Assembly: GCA_016778985.1 (NCBI GenBank)
Contig: JADHOM010000016.1
Coordinates: forward strand, 1-42,666
Length of the DNA stretch: 42,666 nt
Direction of reading: 5' to 3'
From: Alphaproteobacteria bacterium
GTDB lineage: Bacteria; Pseudomonadota; Alphaproteobacteria; Puniceispirillales; UBA1172
The notes beneath the pieces are model-generated. The model was given only the letters and a program-made list of their open reading frames with translations, was not told where the DNA came from and searched no databases. A program made the position numbers and the translations under genes. This document shows, piece after piece, positions 15,257 to 24,335 of the stretch. Position 1 is the first letter of the stretch. Every line of letters begins with the position of its first letter.

Positions 15257-16561
15257 ACCTGATTGTCTAATATTATCTGGTAGCCATGTTGCCAATTCAG
15301 GGAATATTATCAAGACAAATACCATTAATACCATGATGAAAAACATGGGCAAGCCAGCGCGTGCGATAAAGCTCATCTCATGGCCTGTCATCCCCTGCAA
15401 GACAAACAGATTAAAGCCAATGGGCGGGGTGATCTGTGCCATTTCGACAACAACAACAATGAAAATTCCGAACCAGATCATATCAATTCCGGCATCACGG
15501 ATCATTGGCTCTACCACCGCCATCGTTAAAACAACTGAGGAAATGCCGTCAAGGAACATCCCCAGAATGATATAGAAAATCAGCAGCACCATCAGTAGCT
15601 CAAAGCGGCTTAGATTCCATTCCGCGATCAGATTAGCTAATCCGCGCGGCAATCCAGTAAACCCCATTGATAGTGATAAGAACGCTGCACCAGCCAGAAT
15701 AAGCGCAATCATGGCAGAGGTTCGGGTTGCCCCCATCAGCGACGATGAGAAGCTATGCCAATTTAATGTGCCTTGCGCAGCAGCCAGAACAAGCGCCCCA
15801 ATAACGCCAAATGCCGCCGCCTCTGTCGCTGTTGCAAAACCAAAGAACATTGAGCCAATAACGAGAAGGATCAAACAAATCACAGGGATTAAGAAACGCG
15901 AGTTCTTAATTTTTTCAAGAAAGCTCATTGGCTTATCAAGTTTAGGATTCCAGTTTTTTGATAGTTTTGAATAAATCGCCACATAGGACATAAACATCGC
16001 CGCCAGCACCAGCCCCGGAAAGACGCCCGCAAAAAACAGCTTCTTGATCGATTCATTAATCGTGACGCCATAAACAATTAAGGTCAAAGATGGCGGGATC
16101 ATTAAGCCTAACGTTGCCGCCCCAGCCAAAGTGCCAATGACCATATGTTCAGGGTAATCACGCCGCCGCAATTCTGGAATAGACATCTTGCCAACGGTGG
16201 TTAATGTTGCCGCTGATGATCCTGATACTGCCGCAAATACTGTACATCCAACAATATTAGTATGAACTAAGCCGCCAGGAAAACGTGACATCCATGGCGC
16301 TAGACCGCGGAACATGTCTTCGGAAAGACGAGTGCGGTATAGTATCTCACCCATCCAGATAAATAGCGGTAACGCCGTTAATGTCCATGAAGAAGATGCC
16401 GACCAGATCGTCGTCATCATGACATCACCGACTGGCCGCGTGGTAAATAATTCCATCCCCACCCACGCCACACCAACCAGCGAAAGACCAACCCAGACGC
16501 CTGTCCCCAGCAAGGTGAACATGACAAAGAGAAAAAGGATGATGATAGATAGATTTTCCAT
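15248..16561 (-). CDS. dctM: TRAP transporter large permease (DctM)
   Basis: The large membrane subunit of a tripartite ATP-independent periplasmic transporter, 437 residues with about 12 hydrophobic segments. Family blocks seen: PLFIWMGEILYR, GCTVFAAVSGSSAATLTTVG, GTLAGAATLGLMIPPSLTLI, FGVIGALVLAAAQG and VVEMAQITPPIGFNLFVLQG. It couples uptake to the sodium gradient in known members. It follows dctQ by 15 bases and precedes the EutA-like gene by 19. Length and motifs indicate an intact protein. Confidence 0.93.
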   Translation of the reverse strand: MENLSIIILFLFVMFTLLGTGVWVGLSLVGVAWVGMELFTTRPVGDVMMTTIWSASSSWTLTALPLFIWMGEILYRTRLSEDMFRGLAPWMSRFPGGLVHTNIVGCTVFAAVSGSSAATLTTVGKMSIPELRRRDYPEHMVIGTLAGAATLGLMIPPSLTLIVYGVTINESIKKLFFAGVFPGLVLAAMFMSYVAIYSKLSKNWNPKLDKPMSFLEKIKNSRFLIPVICLILLVIGSMFFGFATATEAAAFGVIGALVLAAAQGTLNWHSFSSSLMGATRTSAMIALILAGAAFLSLSMGFTGLPRGLANLIAEWNLSRFELLMVLLIFYIILGMFLDGISSVVLTMAVVEPMIRDAGIDMIWFGIFIVVVVEMAQITPPIGFNLFVLQGMTGHEMSFIARAGLPMFFIMVLMVFVLIIFPELATWLPDNIRQSGSG

Positions 16562-16576
16562 AATGCGCCCTAACCT

Positions 16577-17086
16577 CTATTCAATAGATGAGGCCTGAAT
16601 ACGATCTCGGCCAGTAAATATTAATGAAATTAAATTATCGGTAAGCGCAATTGCCAGAATAATGGAACCGATGACCATTGTTGATTGCGGTATCCATAGC
16701 ATCGTTGCATCTTGGCCTTGGGAGATATCATTGAACTTCCACGACCAATAGGTAAATCGCCACGCATAATAGGCCACATACCAGCTAACCACAGTGCCAA
16801 CAGCAAAGCACCATGTGTTTAGCACCAAGCAGGCGCGTGCTGGCAATGCATTAAGCAAGATAGAAACACGGATATGCGAGCCATGATTAAGTGCGCTGGC
16901 AAAAGCTAGAAAGCTCGCCGCCGCCATAGAATAGCCAGCATATTCAGGCGCGCCAGGAAAAATTTCCCCTGTCCAGCGTGCCACCATTTGAACAACGATC
17001 AAGGTTAGGATTGCAATTAAGAAACATGCCGCCAGAATACCCGACAACAGATATAGCCCATCAAGCCCTCGTCTTAACACCTTCAC
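16577..17086 (-). CDS. dctQ: TRAP transporter small permease (DctQ)
   Basis: The small membrane subunit, 169 residues with four transmembrane segments and the family block MAAASFLAFASALNHGSHIR around residues 55-75. It starts with GTG at 17086, preceded by an AAGGGGGAA ribosome site. It lies between dctP and dctM; the 131-base gap to dctP holds a hairpin (17159-17186), while the gap to dctM is 15 bases. Confidence 0.9.
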   Translation of the reverse strand: MKVLRRGLDGLYLLSGILAACFLIAILTLIVVQMVARWTGEIFPGAPEYAGYSMAAASFLAFASALNHGSHIRVSILLNALPARACLVLNTWCFAVGTVVSWYVAYYAWRFTYWSWKFNDISQGQDATMLWIPQSTMVIGSIILAIALTDNLISLIFTGRDRIQASSIE

Positions 17087-17158
17087 TGTCTTCCCCCTTA
17101 ATATGGCAAGGCTTTGATGCCCTCGCTGTCATGTGTTTATAGTGCTTAGCATATGGTT

Positions 17159-17186
17159 ACGGATGACAGGCTGCCCCAGCATCCGT
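17159..17186. terminator. Hairpin between dctP and dctQ
   Basis: A 7-bp inverted repeat ACGGATG (17159-17165) and CATCCGT (17180-17186) with a 14-base loop, in the 131-base gap after dctP. On the minus strand no T-run follows, so it is unlikely to be a strong terminator; a 3' mRNA-protecting hairpin that raises the level of dctP over dctQM is the more likely role. On the plus strand a run of seven T lies 8 bases beyond it. Confidence 0.4.
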
Positions 17187-17217
17187 GTAAAGGTTTTTTT
17201 ATTGACGATTAGCCCAA

Positions 17218-18228
17218 TTATTGCATCGCGTTAAAGCTATCAACAATCGCCTGACCGTCGGCGCCAGCGGCTTTTAGCCAATCTGCTGTCATAGTTGCGC
17301 CGATATCTTTCAGCTCATTTTGGAGCCCATCACCAGCAGGCTCAACCGTCATACCGCCAGCCCGCAGACCAGCAAGCGTAAAGCCAGTATATTCTTTTGA
17401 CCGCCATGTTCCCGCATACTCAGCCAGTTCAGCACAGCCACGGATGACATTCTGATTGGCTTCGCTGGTGCTGTTCCAAACAGCTGTGTTGACCATGATG
17501 TAGTTACGTGGCAGCCAAGCATCGACTTCATAGAAATGAGTTAGCGACTCCCAGATTTTCCGGTCATATCCTGTTGCCCCTGATGAAACCATAGATTCGA
17601 CAACGCCAGTAGCAAAGGCTTGTGAAATCTCAGCCGCTTCAATGACAACGGGAAGCATGCCAGTCAGCTCAGCAAGGCGAGTTGTTGTATTATTGTATGA
17701 GCGGAATTTAATCCCATTCATATCAGCAACTGAATTAATCTCTTTTTTGAAATATAGCCCTTGTGGCGGCCATGGCACGGCATAAAGCAAGGTCAGATTC
17801 TGATCAGCAAGGGTTTTCTCAATACTAGGCTTTGCGGCTTTCCATAATTTGTCAGCGTCATCAAACGAAGTCGCCAGAAACGGCACAGAATCAAAACCAA
17901 AAATAGCATTCTCATTCTGGTGACCTGATAATAGCCGCTCACCAATAGGCACCTGACCAGTTTGCACCGCCCGCTTAATATCGGCGCCTTTAATCAGTGA
18001 TCCTGATGGATGCGTAACAATTTCAATCGCCCCGCCTGTCCCTGTGGTGACGCAAGCACCAAACTCCGCCGCTGTGACCGAATGGAAATTTGATCCGCTA
18101 TATGCCAGCGGCATATCCCAGACTTCTGCTTTTGCGACACCAGACATGCCTAAACTCATCCCCAAGCCAAGACCTAGACCAAGTCCGGCAGTAATCATAG
18201 ATGAAACAATGTTTTTTGATTTAATCAT
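17218..18228 (-). CDS. dctP: TRAP transporter substrate-binding protein (DctP)
   Basis: The periplasmic receptor of the TRAP system, 336 residues. A signal peptide ends at VAKA (about residue 34), with an unusual Gly-Leu repeat core (AGLGLGLGLGMSLGM). Mature blocks: IKGADIKRAVQTGQVPIGE, AVPWPPQGLYFKK, MNGIKFRSYN (with the conserved Arg that salt-bridges a carboxylate), and EISQAFATGVVESM. The Arg implies an organic acid or amino acid ligand. It does not resemble the ectoine-binding UehA in the regions I know. A strong AGGGAGG ribosome site precedes the ATG, in keeping with a highly expressed receptor. Confidence 0.9.
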   Translation of the reverse strand: MIKSKNIVSSMITAGLGLGLGLGMSLGMSGVAKAEVWDMPLAYSGSNFHSVTAAEFGACVTTGTGGAIEIVTHPSGSLIKGADIKRAVQTGQVPIGERLLSGHQNENAIFGFDSVPFLATSFDDADKLWKAAKPSIEKTLADQNLTLLYAVPWPPQGLYFKKEINSVADMNGIKFRSYNNTTTRLAELTGMLPVVIEAAEISQAFATGVVESMVSSGATGYDRKIWESLTHFYEVDAWLPRNYIMVNTAVWNSTSEANQNVIRGCAELAEYAGTWRSKEYTGFTLAGLRAGGMTVEPAGDGLQNELKDIGATMTADWLKAAGADGQAIVDSFNAMQ

Positions 18229-18355
18229 AATATCCTCCCTAAAGTGTTTCTCTTTCAGTTATTAAATATAGAAACGTATTTCCTTACAATCAGCAAGAAA
18301 AATCAGATTTAGACGAAAGGTTAAATATGTACTGAAGGCAGCGGGAGAAAATAAT

Positions 18356-19639
18356 TTACGTCGTAAATCTGCCAATATCATAGGCGGATAAATCCATATT
18401 TGGATTATTGCCAGACGCCAACATAGCCAGAAGATGACCTGTTTTCGGCCCGCCTGTTAGCCCAACATGATGATGCCCAAAGCCCATAAAAACACCTTTC
18501 ATGTTCGGAACTTCACCAATAACCGGAATGGAATCTGTCGGCGCAGGTCTATGCCCCATCCAGCGTGTGTCCTCATCCCATGTTAAATCTGGCATATATT
18601 GCTTCACATTTTGCATCAGCAAGCGGAACGGCGGCTCTGATGCGCCAGCTTTAAGACCGCCAAACTCAACAACCCCGGCAAGCCTGATACGGTCTTTCAT
18701 GGGGGTTACAACAAACTTGCCGGCCGCCACCATAAGCGGCGTATGAGGCATTTTATTAGGATGCCATAATTCGATATGATATCCACGCTCGGCTTCAAGA
18801 GGGATAGTTAGCCCTAATTGTTTGGCTAATGTGCCTGACCATGCGCCCATGGCAAGGATGACCCGCTCAGCTGGCATTTGCGTGCCACCTGCCCTGATCC
18901 CTGTCACATGGCCATTTTCATGACTGATGGCTTCAACCTCGGCCATGATGACTTTACCGCCTCTTTCCTCAAACACTTTTGCCAGATCAGCGATATAATC
19001 ACCGGGGCTTAAAATCATGCCATGATGCTGCATAGCAATAGCAAAGCGATGACTATCTGACATAAAATCATCATAGGCAGTAAAGGCTTCGTCCTCGTAT
19101 TCTATCCATTCATGGCCAAGGGCTTTGCGGATATTCCACATCGCTTTATCAGCTTCAAACACTGATCTATTCTTGAATATATAGGTATAATCACATGGCT
19201 TGATCCAACGCTCGGCTAGCGTCCCTGCGGCTAGTGCCTGATGATCTTGCAGCGATTGGCCAATAATCGGGTTTAGGGCTTTGGCGATACGCTCAGTATC
19301 CGCCATATTTGCATGCCGCAGATAGGGAATAAGCCAAGGCAATAATTTCGGCAAATAGCGCCAGCGCAAAAATAATGGCTGCTGCGGATCAAACAGCATT
19401 TTCGGAGCTTTCTTTATAATGCCGGGGGTCGTCACCGGGATGACGGAGGATGAGGCTAGGATACCAGCATTGCCAAAACTAGTGCCGCCAGCCGGCCCTG
19501 CCCGATCAATCAATGTCACCTGATGGCCATTTTCCTGCATGCGGAGAGCGGCAGAAATACCAACCATGCCAGCACCAACAACGATGACCGATAATGGATC
19601 AGCTTGCGATGCTGCTTTCGCCCTTTCCATGCGCGTCAT
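18356..19639 (-). CDS. FAD-dependent amino-acid oxidoreductase, DadA-like
   Basis: A DAO/DadA-family flavoprotein of 427 residues. Seen: the FAD-binding motif VVGAGMVGISAAL near the N-terminus, the DadA hallmark GGTSFGNAGIL, and the C-terminal HHVGLTGGPKTGHLLAML. It likely oxidises a D-amino acid or a secondary amine such as a cyclic imino acid, passing electrons to the respiratory chain. I chose the ATG at 19639: its ATGA overlaps the stop of the enolase-superfamily gene and GGAG lies 8 bases upstream; the frame is open to 19660. It is the third gene of a tightly packed unit with the ThDP enzyme and the enolase-superfamily enzyme, and the TRAP operon follows 127 bases downstream. Confidence 0.87.
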   Translation of the reverse strand: MTRMERAKAASQADPLSVIVVGAGMVGISAALRMQENGHQVTLIDRAGPAGGTSFGNAGILASSSVIPVTTPGIIKKAPKMLFDPQQPLFLRWRYLPKLLPWLIPYLRHANMADTERIAKALNPIIGQSLQDHQALAAGTLAERWIKPCDYTYIFKNRSVFEADKAMWNIRKALGHEWIEYEDEAFTAYDDFMSDSHRFAIAMQHHGMILSPGDYIADLAKVFEERGGKVIMAEVEAISHENGHVTGIRAGGTQMPAERVILAMGAWSGTLAKQLGLTIPLEAERGYHIELWHPNKMPHTPLMVAAGKFVVTPMKDRIRLAGVVEFGGLKAGASEPPFRLLMQNVKQYMPDLTWDEDTRWMGHRPAPTDSIPVIGEVPNMKGVFMGFGHHHVGLTGGPKTGHLLAMLASGNNPNMDLSAYDIGRFTT

Positions 19640-20781
19640 GACTGATGCTCCATGTGCCATGACTGAACCGCGTAATGCTTGACCTTATCGAGATCAGGAT
19701 CAATCCCTAAGCCGTCACCTTGTGGCAGTATCACATTACCGTTTTCAATCGGAAATGGTGATGTTAAAATATCTTCTTTGAGGTAATATTTAGCCTGATA
19801 AAACTCACACCCCAGAGTGATATTTGGGGTCGCGGCGATCATATGCGTGCCTGCCAAATGCGCGATACCTGCCTCAAACATATCACCGCCATAAGCCGCC
19901 ATACCTGTCGCCTCTGCCAATGCGGCGATTTGCTGAGCTTGGCTTAGGCCGCCAGATTTCATGATTTTAATGGACACCCCATCACAGATGTCTTCGGCGG
20001 CGGCGCGATGCATATCTGCCAGACTAAACACCGTTTCATCGGCTAGTAATGGCACAGGCATCAGCGTCCGCAGACGCCGCATGACGTCAACATGTCTGGA
20101 CGCCACAGGCTGTTCAATAAAATCAGGGGCAAATGAAGCGACATCAAGCACCTTCGCCTCAGCCCCATAAGGCGACAGCCCCTGATTATAATCAACCCTG
20201 ATAGCAAGGTCGGGGAAATGTTTGCGCAAGGTTTCTAGCCGCATGATATCAAACTGATGATCAGCAAATCCTGTCTTTAGCTTAACCATGTTCACCTGAT
20301 CATCCTGCAGCCGCTTAACCAGTTCCAGATCAGCATCAAAATCAGGATTAGCCAGCGAACAAGATAACGCAATATGGGTGCGAACTGCGCCGCCTAGCAA
20401 TTCTGCCACACTAACCCCTAAGGCTTTGCCGGTGGCATCCAGCAATGCTGTTTCAAGCGCCGCTTTAGCCTCGGTGCAATGCGCGACCGCTTGGCTTGCA
20501 TCTCGGCATATAGATTGTCTTTCACTTAATCGGCGACCCAGAATATGTGGCGGCATATAGCGCGTCAGGGCGGCAAGACTTGCCTCAACTGAGCCTGTAA
20601 ATACAGCCCAGGGCGAGGCCTCACCATAGCCATTAATTCCGCCAGTAGTCTGACATTCCAGCACCCCGATATCAATGGTGTGATCAACGCGGCCAATACC
20701 ATGATCACGCGCAGATATAACTGGCAGTTGCAGATGCCAGACCCGCAAGCCAATAATCCGCTCATCATCTAATCGCGACAT
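19636..20781 (-). CDS. Mandelate racemase/muconate lactonizing enzyme family protein (enolase superfamily)
   Basis: A 381-residue enolase-superfamily enzyme of the MLE subgroup. Catalytic residues are visible: Lys167-x-Lys169 (MVKLKTG), metal ligands Asp197 (VDYNQ), Glu223 (FIEQP) and Asp248 (LADET), and Lys272 at the end of the sixth strand (SIKIMKSGG). This pattern supports proton abstraction at the alpha carbon of a carboxylate: cycloisomerisation, epimerisation or dehydration. Candidates by context include cis-3-hydroxyproline dehydratase or an amino-acid/betaine epimerase, but I cannot decide between them. It starts 3 bases after the ThDP gene's stop and overlaps the DadA-like gene. Confidence 0.85.
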   Translation of the reverse strand: MSRLDDERIIGLRVWHLQLPVISARDHGIGRVDHTIDIGVLECQTTGGINGYGEASPWAVFTGSVEASLAALTRYMPPHILGRRLSERQSICRDASQAVAHCTEAKAALETALLDATGKALGVSVAELLGGAVRTHIALSCSLANPDFDADLELVKRLQDDQVNMVKLKTGFADHQFDIMRLETLRKHFPDLAIRVDYNQGLSPYGAEAKVLDVASFAPDFIEQPVASRHVDVMRRLRTLMPVPLLADETVFSLADMHRAAAEDICDGVSIKIMKSGGLSQAQQIAALAEATGMAAYGGDMFEAGIAHLAGTHMIAATPNITLGCEFYQAKYYLKEDILTSPFPIENGNVILPQGDGLGIDPDLDKVKHYAVQSWHMEHQS

Positions 20782-20784
20782 GAT

Positions 20785-22482
20785 CTAGGCAACCCATTCA
20801 GATACTGGCGCCGCCGCTTCGTGGAGAGGCTGGCTAATCACATCAATCAAGCTCGGCCCATTATGATCTAAGGCCTGCCGCATAATAGACGGAAGCTCAG
20901 CCGGATTTTCAACTCGCCAGCTCTTAACACCAAATGCACTCGCTACCGCCGCATGATCTGTGCGATTAAAATCAACATTATGATAGCGCCCGCCAAAGCC
21001 AGATTTCTGGCCAGCCTTAATCCATCCATAGACCGCATTCGAGAAAACGATTGACGTAATCGGCATGTTGTATCGCATCATAGTTTCAAACTCACCACAG
21101 CAAAAGCCAAATGACCCATCGCCCATTAATGCCACAGTTTTAACAGCCGGATTACCAATATGCGCCCCCATCGCCGCCGCCATACCATAGCCTAGCGCCC
21201 CATGCGCGCGGTTCGTAATAAAGACGCGGCCATCACGGCGCCAGCGATAATGCGCCGATACATAAGGGCATGGCGTCCCTGGATCAGCAACAACAATAGC
21301 ATCATCGTCTAGCACTGCGGATAAATGATGAATAACGGCTTCAGGCGTGATCGGGGATTGCGACGACATCGCCAGAGGTTCAAAGTCGGCTAGTTTTGCT
21401 GTCCATGCTGCGGCTGCCCGTGCCTTGCCATCAAAATCAGGCAAGTCATCGCTGTCATAGCGGCTTTCAATGGCCTGAATTAATCCAGCCAACGCCAGTT
21501 TAGCATCAGCGATAATAGCCGCCTCAGTCTGATAATTCGCTCCCGGCACCATCGGGTCATTATCAATATGTAAAATGGTTTTATCATGTGACGGGCTGCG
21601 CCAGCGTTCGGTCGTAACCGACCCAGCACGACAGCCAACAAACAACACCAGATCAGCCGCATCAACCAGCGCCCTTGTCGAGGCAACGCCGCCATTTGAG
21701 CCAACAACTCCAACCGCTAAAGGATGCGTTTCCGCGATAACGCCCTGCCCTGATACGGTTGTCGCGACTGGCATATTAAGCATCTCCGCTAATCGCGCGA
21801 CTTCTGCCATAGCGCCAGCAAGCAACGGCCCGCCGCCACAAATCATGACCGGATGCTTTGCCGCCAGCAACAGACCTGCCATGACTTCACATTCACTCAC
21901 TTGCGCCGCTTGCCGTGCCGCAGGAAATACCGCATGAGATTGATCTGCCCAGATGAGATCAGGATCAACAGGCGCTTTCTGGGTATCAAAAGGCAGGGCT
22001 AAATGCGCTGACCCCGGACGTCCAGTAGACATCGCCCGAAAGGCTGATCTTATCTGAGCTGGCAATTGATTAGCTTGATCGAGCGAAGCATTCCATTTGG
22101 TCACTGGCTTGAATAAAGCTGGCTGATCGAGTTCTGTGAGCGGATATTTGCCACGTGAGGTAGTCGCCACATCGGTAGTAATCGCCAGGATTGGGATAGA
22201 GCTTTCGCCCGCTTCAACCAAAGCTGGCAGGATATAAGTTGCGCCGCCGCCTGATGGTCCCTCACATATGCCGGGCTTGCCAGTGACTCTGGCATAGCCA
22301 TCAGCCATATATCCAGCATGCCGCTCATCACGAGTCAGGATATGCGTCATACCATGATCAAGCCGCGCCATCGCGTCATAAAATGGCAGGGTCGTGTCGC
22401 CGCAAAGTCCGAAAATATGTTTAACCTTATAGGCTTCTAGCATCTTAACGGTGGCTTCGGCACCGATTAACTGATTCTTCAT
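20785..22482 (-). CDS. ThDP-dependent enzyme (acetolactate synthase / benzoylformate decarboxylase-like)
   Basis: A 565-residue thiamine diphosphate enzyme with the three usual domains. Seen: the catalytic Glu in ILTRDERHAGYMADGYAR, the central domain MICGGGPLLAGAM, and the ThDP-binding motif beginning MGDGSFGFCCGEFE and ending in VFSN. It probably decarboxylates a 2-oxo acid, or joins the active aldehyde to an acceptor. I use the ATG at 22482, preceded by GAGGG; the frame is open to 22518. It heads a three-gene unit. Since the DadA-like product of this unit would yield a 2-oxo acid, a decarboxylase is the simplest reading. The family is often labelled acetolactate synthase automatically, but no regulatory subunit gene is present. 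Confidence 0.85.
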   Translation of the reverse strand: MKNQLIGAEATVKMLEAYKVKHIFGLCGDTTLPFYDAMARLDHGMTHILTRDERHAGYMADGYARVTGKPGICEGPSGGGATYILPALVEAGESSIPILAITTDVATTSRGKYPLTELDQPALFKPVTKWNASLDQANQLPAQIRSAFRAMSTGRPGSAHLALPFDTQKAPVDPDLIWADQSHAVFPAARQAAQVSECEVMAGLLLAAKHPVMICGGGPLLAGAMAEVARLAEMLNMPVATTVSGQGVIAETHPLAVGVVGSNGGVASTRALVDAADLVLFVGCRAGSVTTERWRSPSHDKTILHIDNDPMVPGANYQTEAAIIADAKLALAGLIQAIESRYDSDDLPDFDGKARAAAAWTAKLADFEPLAMSSQSPITPEAVIHHLSAVLDDDAIVVADPGTPCPYVSAHYRWRRDGRVFITNRAHGALGYGMAAAMGAHIGNPAVKTVALMGDGSFGFCCGEFETMMRYNMPITSIVFSNAVYGWIKAGQKSGFGGRYHNVDFNRTDHAAVASAFGVKSWRVENPAELPSIMRQALDHNGPSLIDVISQPLHEAAAPVSEWVA

Positions 22483-22652
22483 ACTCAATCCCTCATATAT
22501 AATCTTATCTTTCCCCATGTGGGATGTTTTAACAAGTCATTTCACCGCTCTTTATAATAGCTCACAGACTTAAATAGCAGACTTGCATAACCGACTTGCG
22601 GGGCAACTCAAATTGGCGCATCATGCCTATTATGAGTATGATTAAGGGTACA

Positions 22653-23375
22653 ATGGCTAAAGGCGGCAAAGCGGTTTACGGTGCTTCAGTTGGCATCCTT
22701 ATGCTCGAAGCCCAGTTTCCGCGCATCCCCGGTGATATGGGAAATGCACTAAGCTGGCCATTTCCTGTTCATTATAAAATTGTGCGCGGGGCTTCACCTG
22801 ATCTTGTTGTGCGCAGGCGTGCCGAAAATATGCTCACCCCATTTATTGATGCCGCGCGTGAATTGGTGGCAGATGGCGTCGATGGAATTACCACTAATTG
22901 CGGCTTTCTGTCATTATTTCAGGCTGAGCTAGCGGCGGCAGTCCCTGTTCCTGTCATGACATCATCATTGATGCAATGGGATATGGTAGCGCGGTTAATC
23001 CCACATGGGAGGCGCCCCGGCATCCTAACCATAAACGCATCGAGCCTAAGTCCTGATCACCTTTCAGCCGCTGGCGTTCCGCTGGATGCGCCTATCGTGA
23101 CCACCGAAGGGCGGCGGATGTTCACCCGCGCTATTTTGGATAATGAGCCGGAAATGGATATTGATTTAGCCCGCGCTGATAATATTGAGGCGGCGATTGA
23201 GCTGGCATCTGATCCAACCATAGGCGGAATTATTCTGGAATGTACAAACATGATCCCCTATGCCGCCGATATTCGTGCCGCGACTGGCTTGCCTGTCTAT
23301 TCTATTTATAATTTGGTGATGTGGTTTCAGGCAAGTTTGCGGCCACCGCGATTTCCATCACATGAAGATAGTTGA
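22653..23375 (+). CDS. Asp/Glu/hydantoin racemase-superfamily protein
   Basis: A 240-residue protein with the two-cysteine active site of cofactor-independent racemases: TTNCGFL (first Cys) and ILECTNM (second Cys). The block YGASVGILMLEAQFPRIPGD near the start is characteristic of a subgroup without assigned function. I chose the ATG at 22653 because AAGGG lies just upstream; the frame remains open to a TTG at 22596, with ATGs at 22623, 22632 and 22638. It is divergent from the ThDP gene and precedes a BASS-like transporter by 6 bases, so it may racemise or epimerise the compound moved by that transporter. Confidence 0.75.
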   Translation: MAKGGKAVYGASVGILMLEAQFPRIPGDMGNALSWPFPVHYKIVRGASPDLVVRRRAENMLTPFIDAARELVADGVDGITTNCGFLSLFQAELAAAVPVPVMTSSLMQWDMVARLIPHGRRPGILTINASSLSPDHLSAAGVPLDAPIVTTEGRRMFTRAILDNEPEMDIDLARADNIEAAIELASDPTIGGIILECTNMIPYAADIRAATGLPVYSIYNLVMWFQASLRPPRFPSHEDS

Positions 23376-23381
23376 TAATTC

Positions 23382-24323
23382 ATGATTAAATTGCTGGAAT
23401 GGTTAGGCCGAAACGCCATGTTGGTATTGCCTGCGGGTATTGTTGTCGCCTTAATTTTACCTGAAACAAATGCGCCGATTAAAGGCATTGTGCCACCATT
23501 GATCGCAATGATTTATGCGGTCACATTTATTCGCATGGATTTACCAGCGTTATTGCACGACATGCTAACGCCTATGGAAATTATCAGGCAGCTGATGATT
23601 GCTGGCTTTATTCTGGTTATCATGCCGCTCATTTTAATCGGCGGCTGTCTCATAGCAAAGGTAGATATCGCCTTACTGCCATCCGCGACTTGGTATGCGG
23701 TTGCCCCCCCTATTGCCTCAACGGCGTGGATTTGCGCGATCATGGGATTGAGCTTAGCAACCGCTATGCGGATCATTGTTATGACTAGCTTAATTGCCCC
23801 TTTTACAGGGCCATTTATGCTAAGTATCATCATGCCTGATGTGATGAGCATATCATCATTGACGATGTTTTTTAATTTAGCGGCAATGATTTTTGCTGGC
23901 GTTATTCTAGCATTATTAGGGCAGATGATCTTGGGCAAGGCGGCGATTGCCAGACATTCGCCTCGATTTGATGGGCTGGCCGCAATCACTATGCTGATTT
24001 TCCTGATCCCGGTATTTAATGGTATTCCGCGCCAGATGATGCTTGTGCCTGAACTTGCCTTAAAAATTTTACTGCTGGCGACATTATTGAACTTTTCAAC
24101 CCAAATCATATTGATGCTAGTGGCACGGCAATCGCCAACACATCAGGGGAAAGATTTAGCCTCTGTGCTGGCTGTGCTTTCAGGTAACCGAAATGTTGGG
24201 CTGTATTATGGGGCGTTGCCGAGTGATCCGATATTCAGCATGTTCACGGCTTTATATCAGGTGCCATTATATTTAACGCCGCTTTTGATGAGCCGTGTTC
24301 GCCACCTTATGGGTCTAGTTTAG
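23382..24323 (+). CDS. Bile acid:sodium symporter (BASS)-like membrane transporter
   Basis: A 313-residue integral membrane protein with about ten hydrophobic segments. The signature SGNRNVGLYYGAL near the C-terminus and the internal repeat of five-segment bundles (APPIASTAWICAIMGLS in the middle) fit the BASS/arsenite-transport fold. Members take up organic acids with sodium. It is probably co-transcribed with the racemase-fold gene 6 bases upstream. It converges with the LysR gene (12-base gap). The substrate is unknown. Confidence 0.72.
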   Translation: MIKLLEWLGRNAMLVLPAGIVVALILPETNAPIKGIVPPLIAMIYAVTFIRMDLPALLHDMLTPMEIIRQLMIAGFILVIMPLILIGGCLIAKVDIALLPSATWYAVAPPIASTAWICAIMGLSLATAMRIIVMTSLIAPFTGPFMLSIIMPDVMSISSLTMFFNLAAMIFAGVILALLGQMILGKAAIARHSPRFDGLAAITMLIFLIPVFNGIPRQMMLVPELALKILLLATLLNFSTQIILMLVARQSPTHQGKDLASVLAVLSGNRNVGLYYGALPSDPIFSMFTALYQVPLYLTPLLMSRVRHLMGLV

Positions 24324-24335
24324 CGCCGCTACCCC

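Noticed and set aside
15248-18228. Assignment of the TRAP transporter as the ectoine transporter UehABC/TeaABC, since ectoine genes are near
   Set aside because: The binding protein lacks the sequence blocks I know from UehA and instead matches a broad organic-acid type; the operon is also on the far side of several unrelated genes.
23513-24109. A 198-residue minus-strand frame within the BASS-like carrier gene
   Set aside because: It is the complement of a membrane-protein gene whose hydrophobic codons leave the opposite strand open; the protein has no recognisable fold, while the plus strand encodes a coherent transporter.
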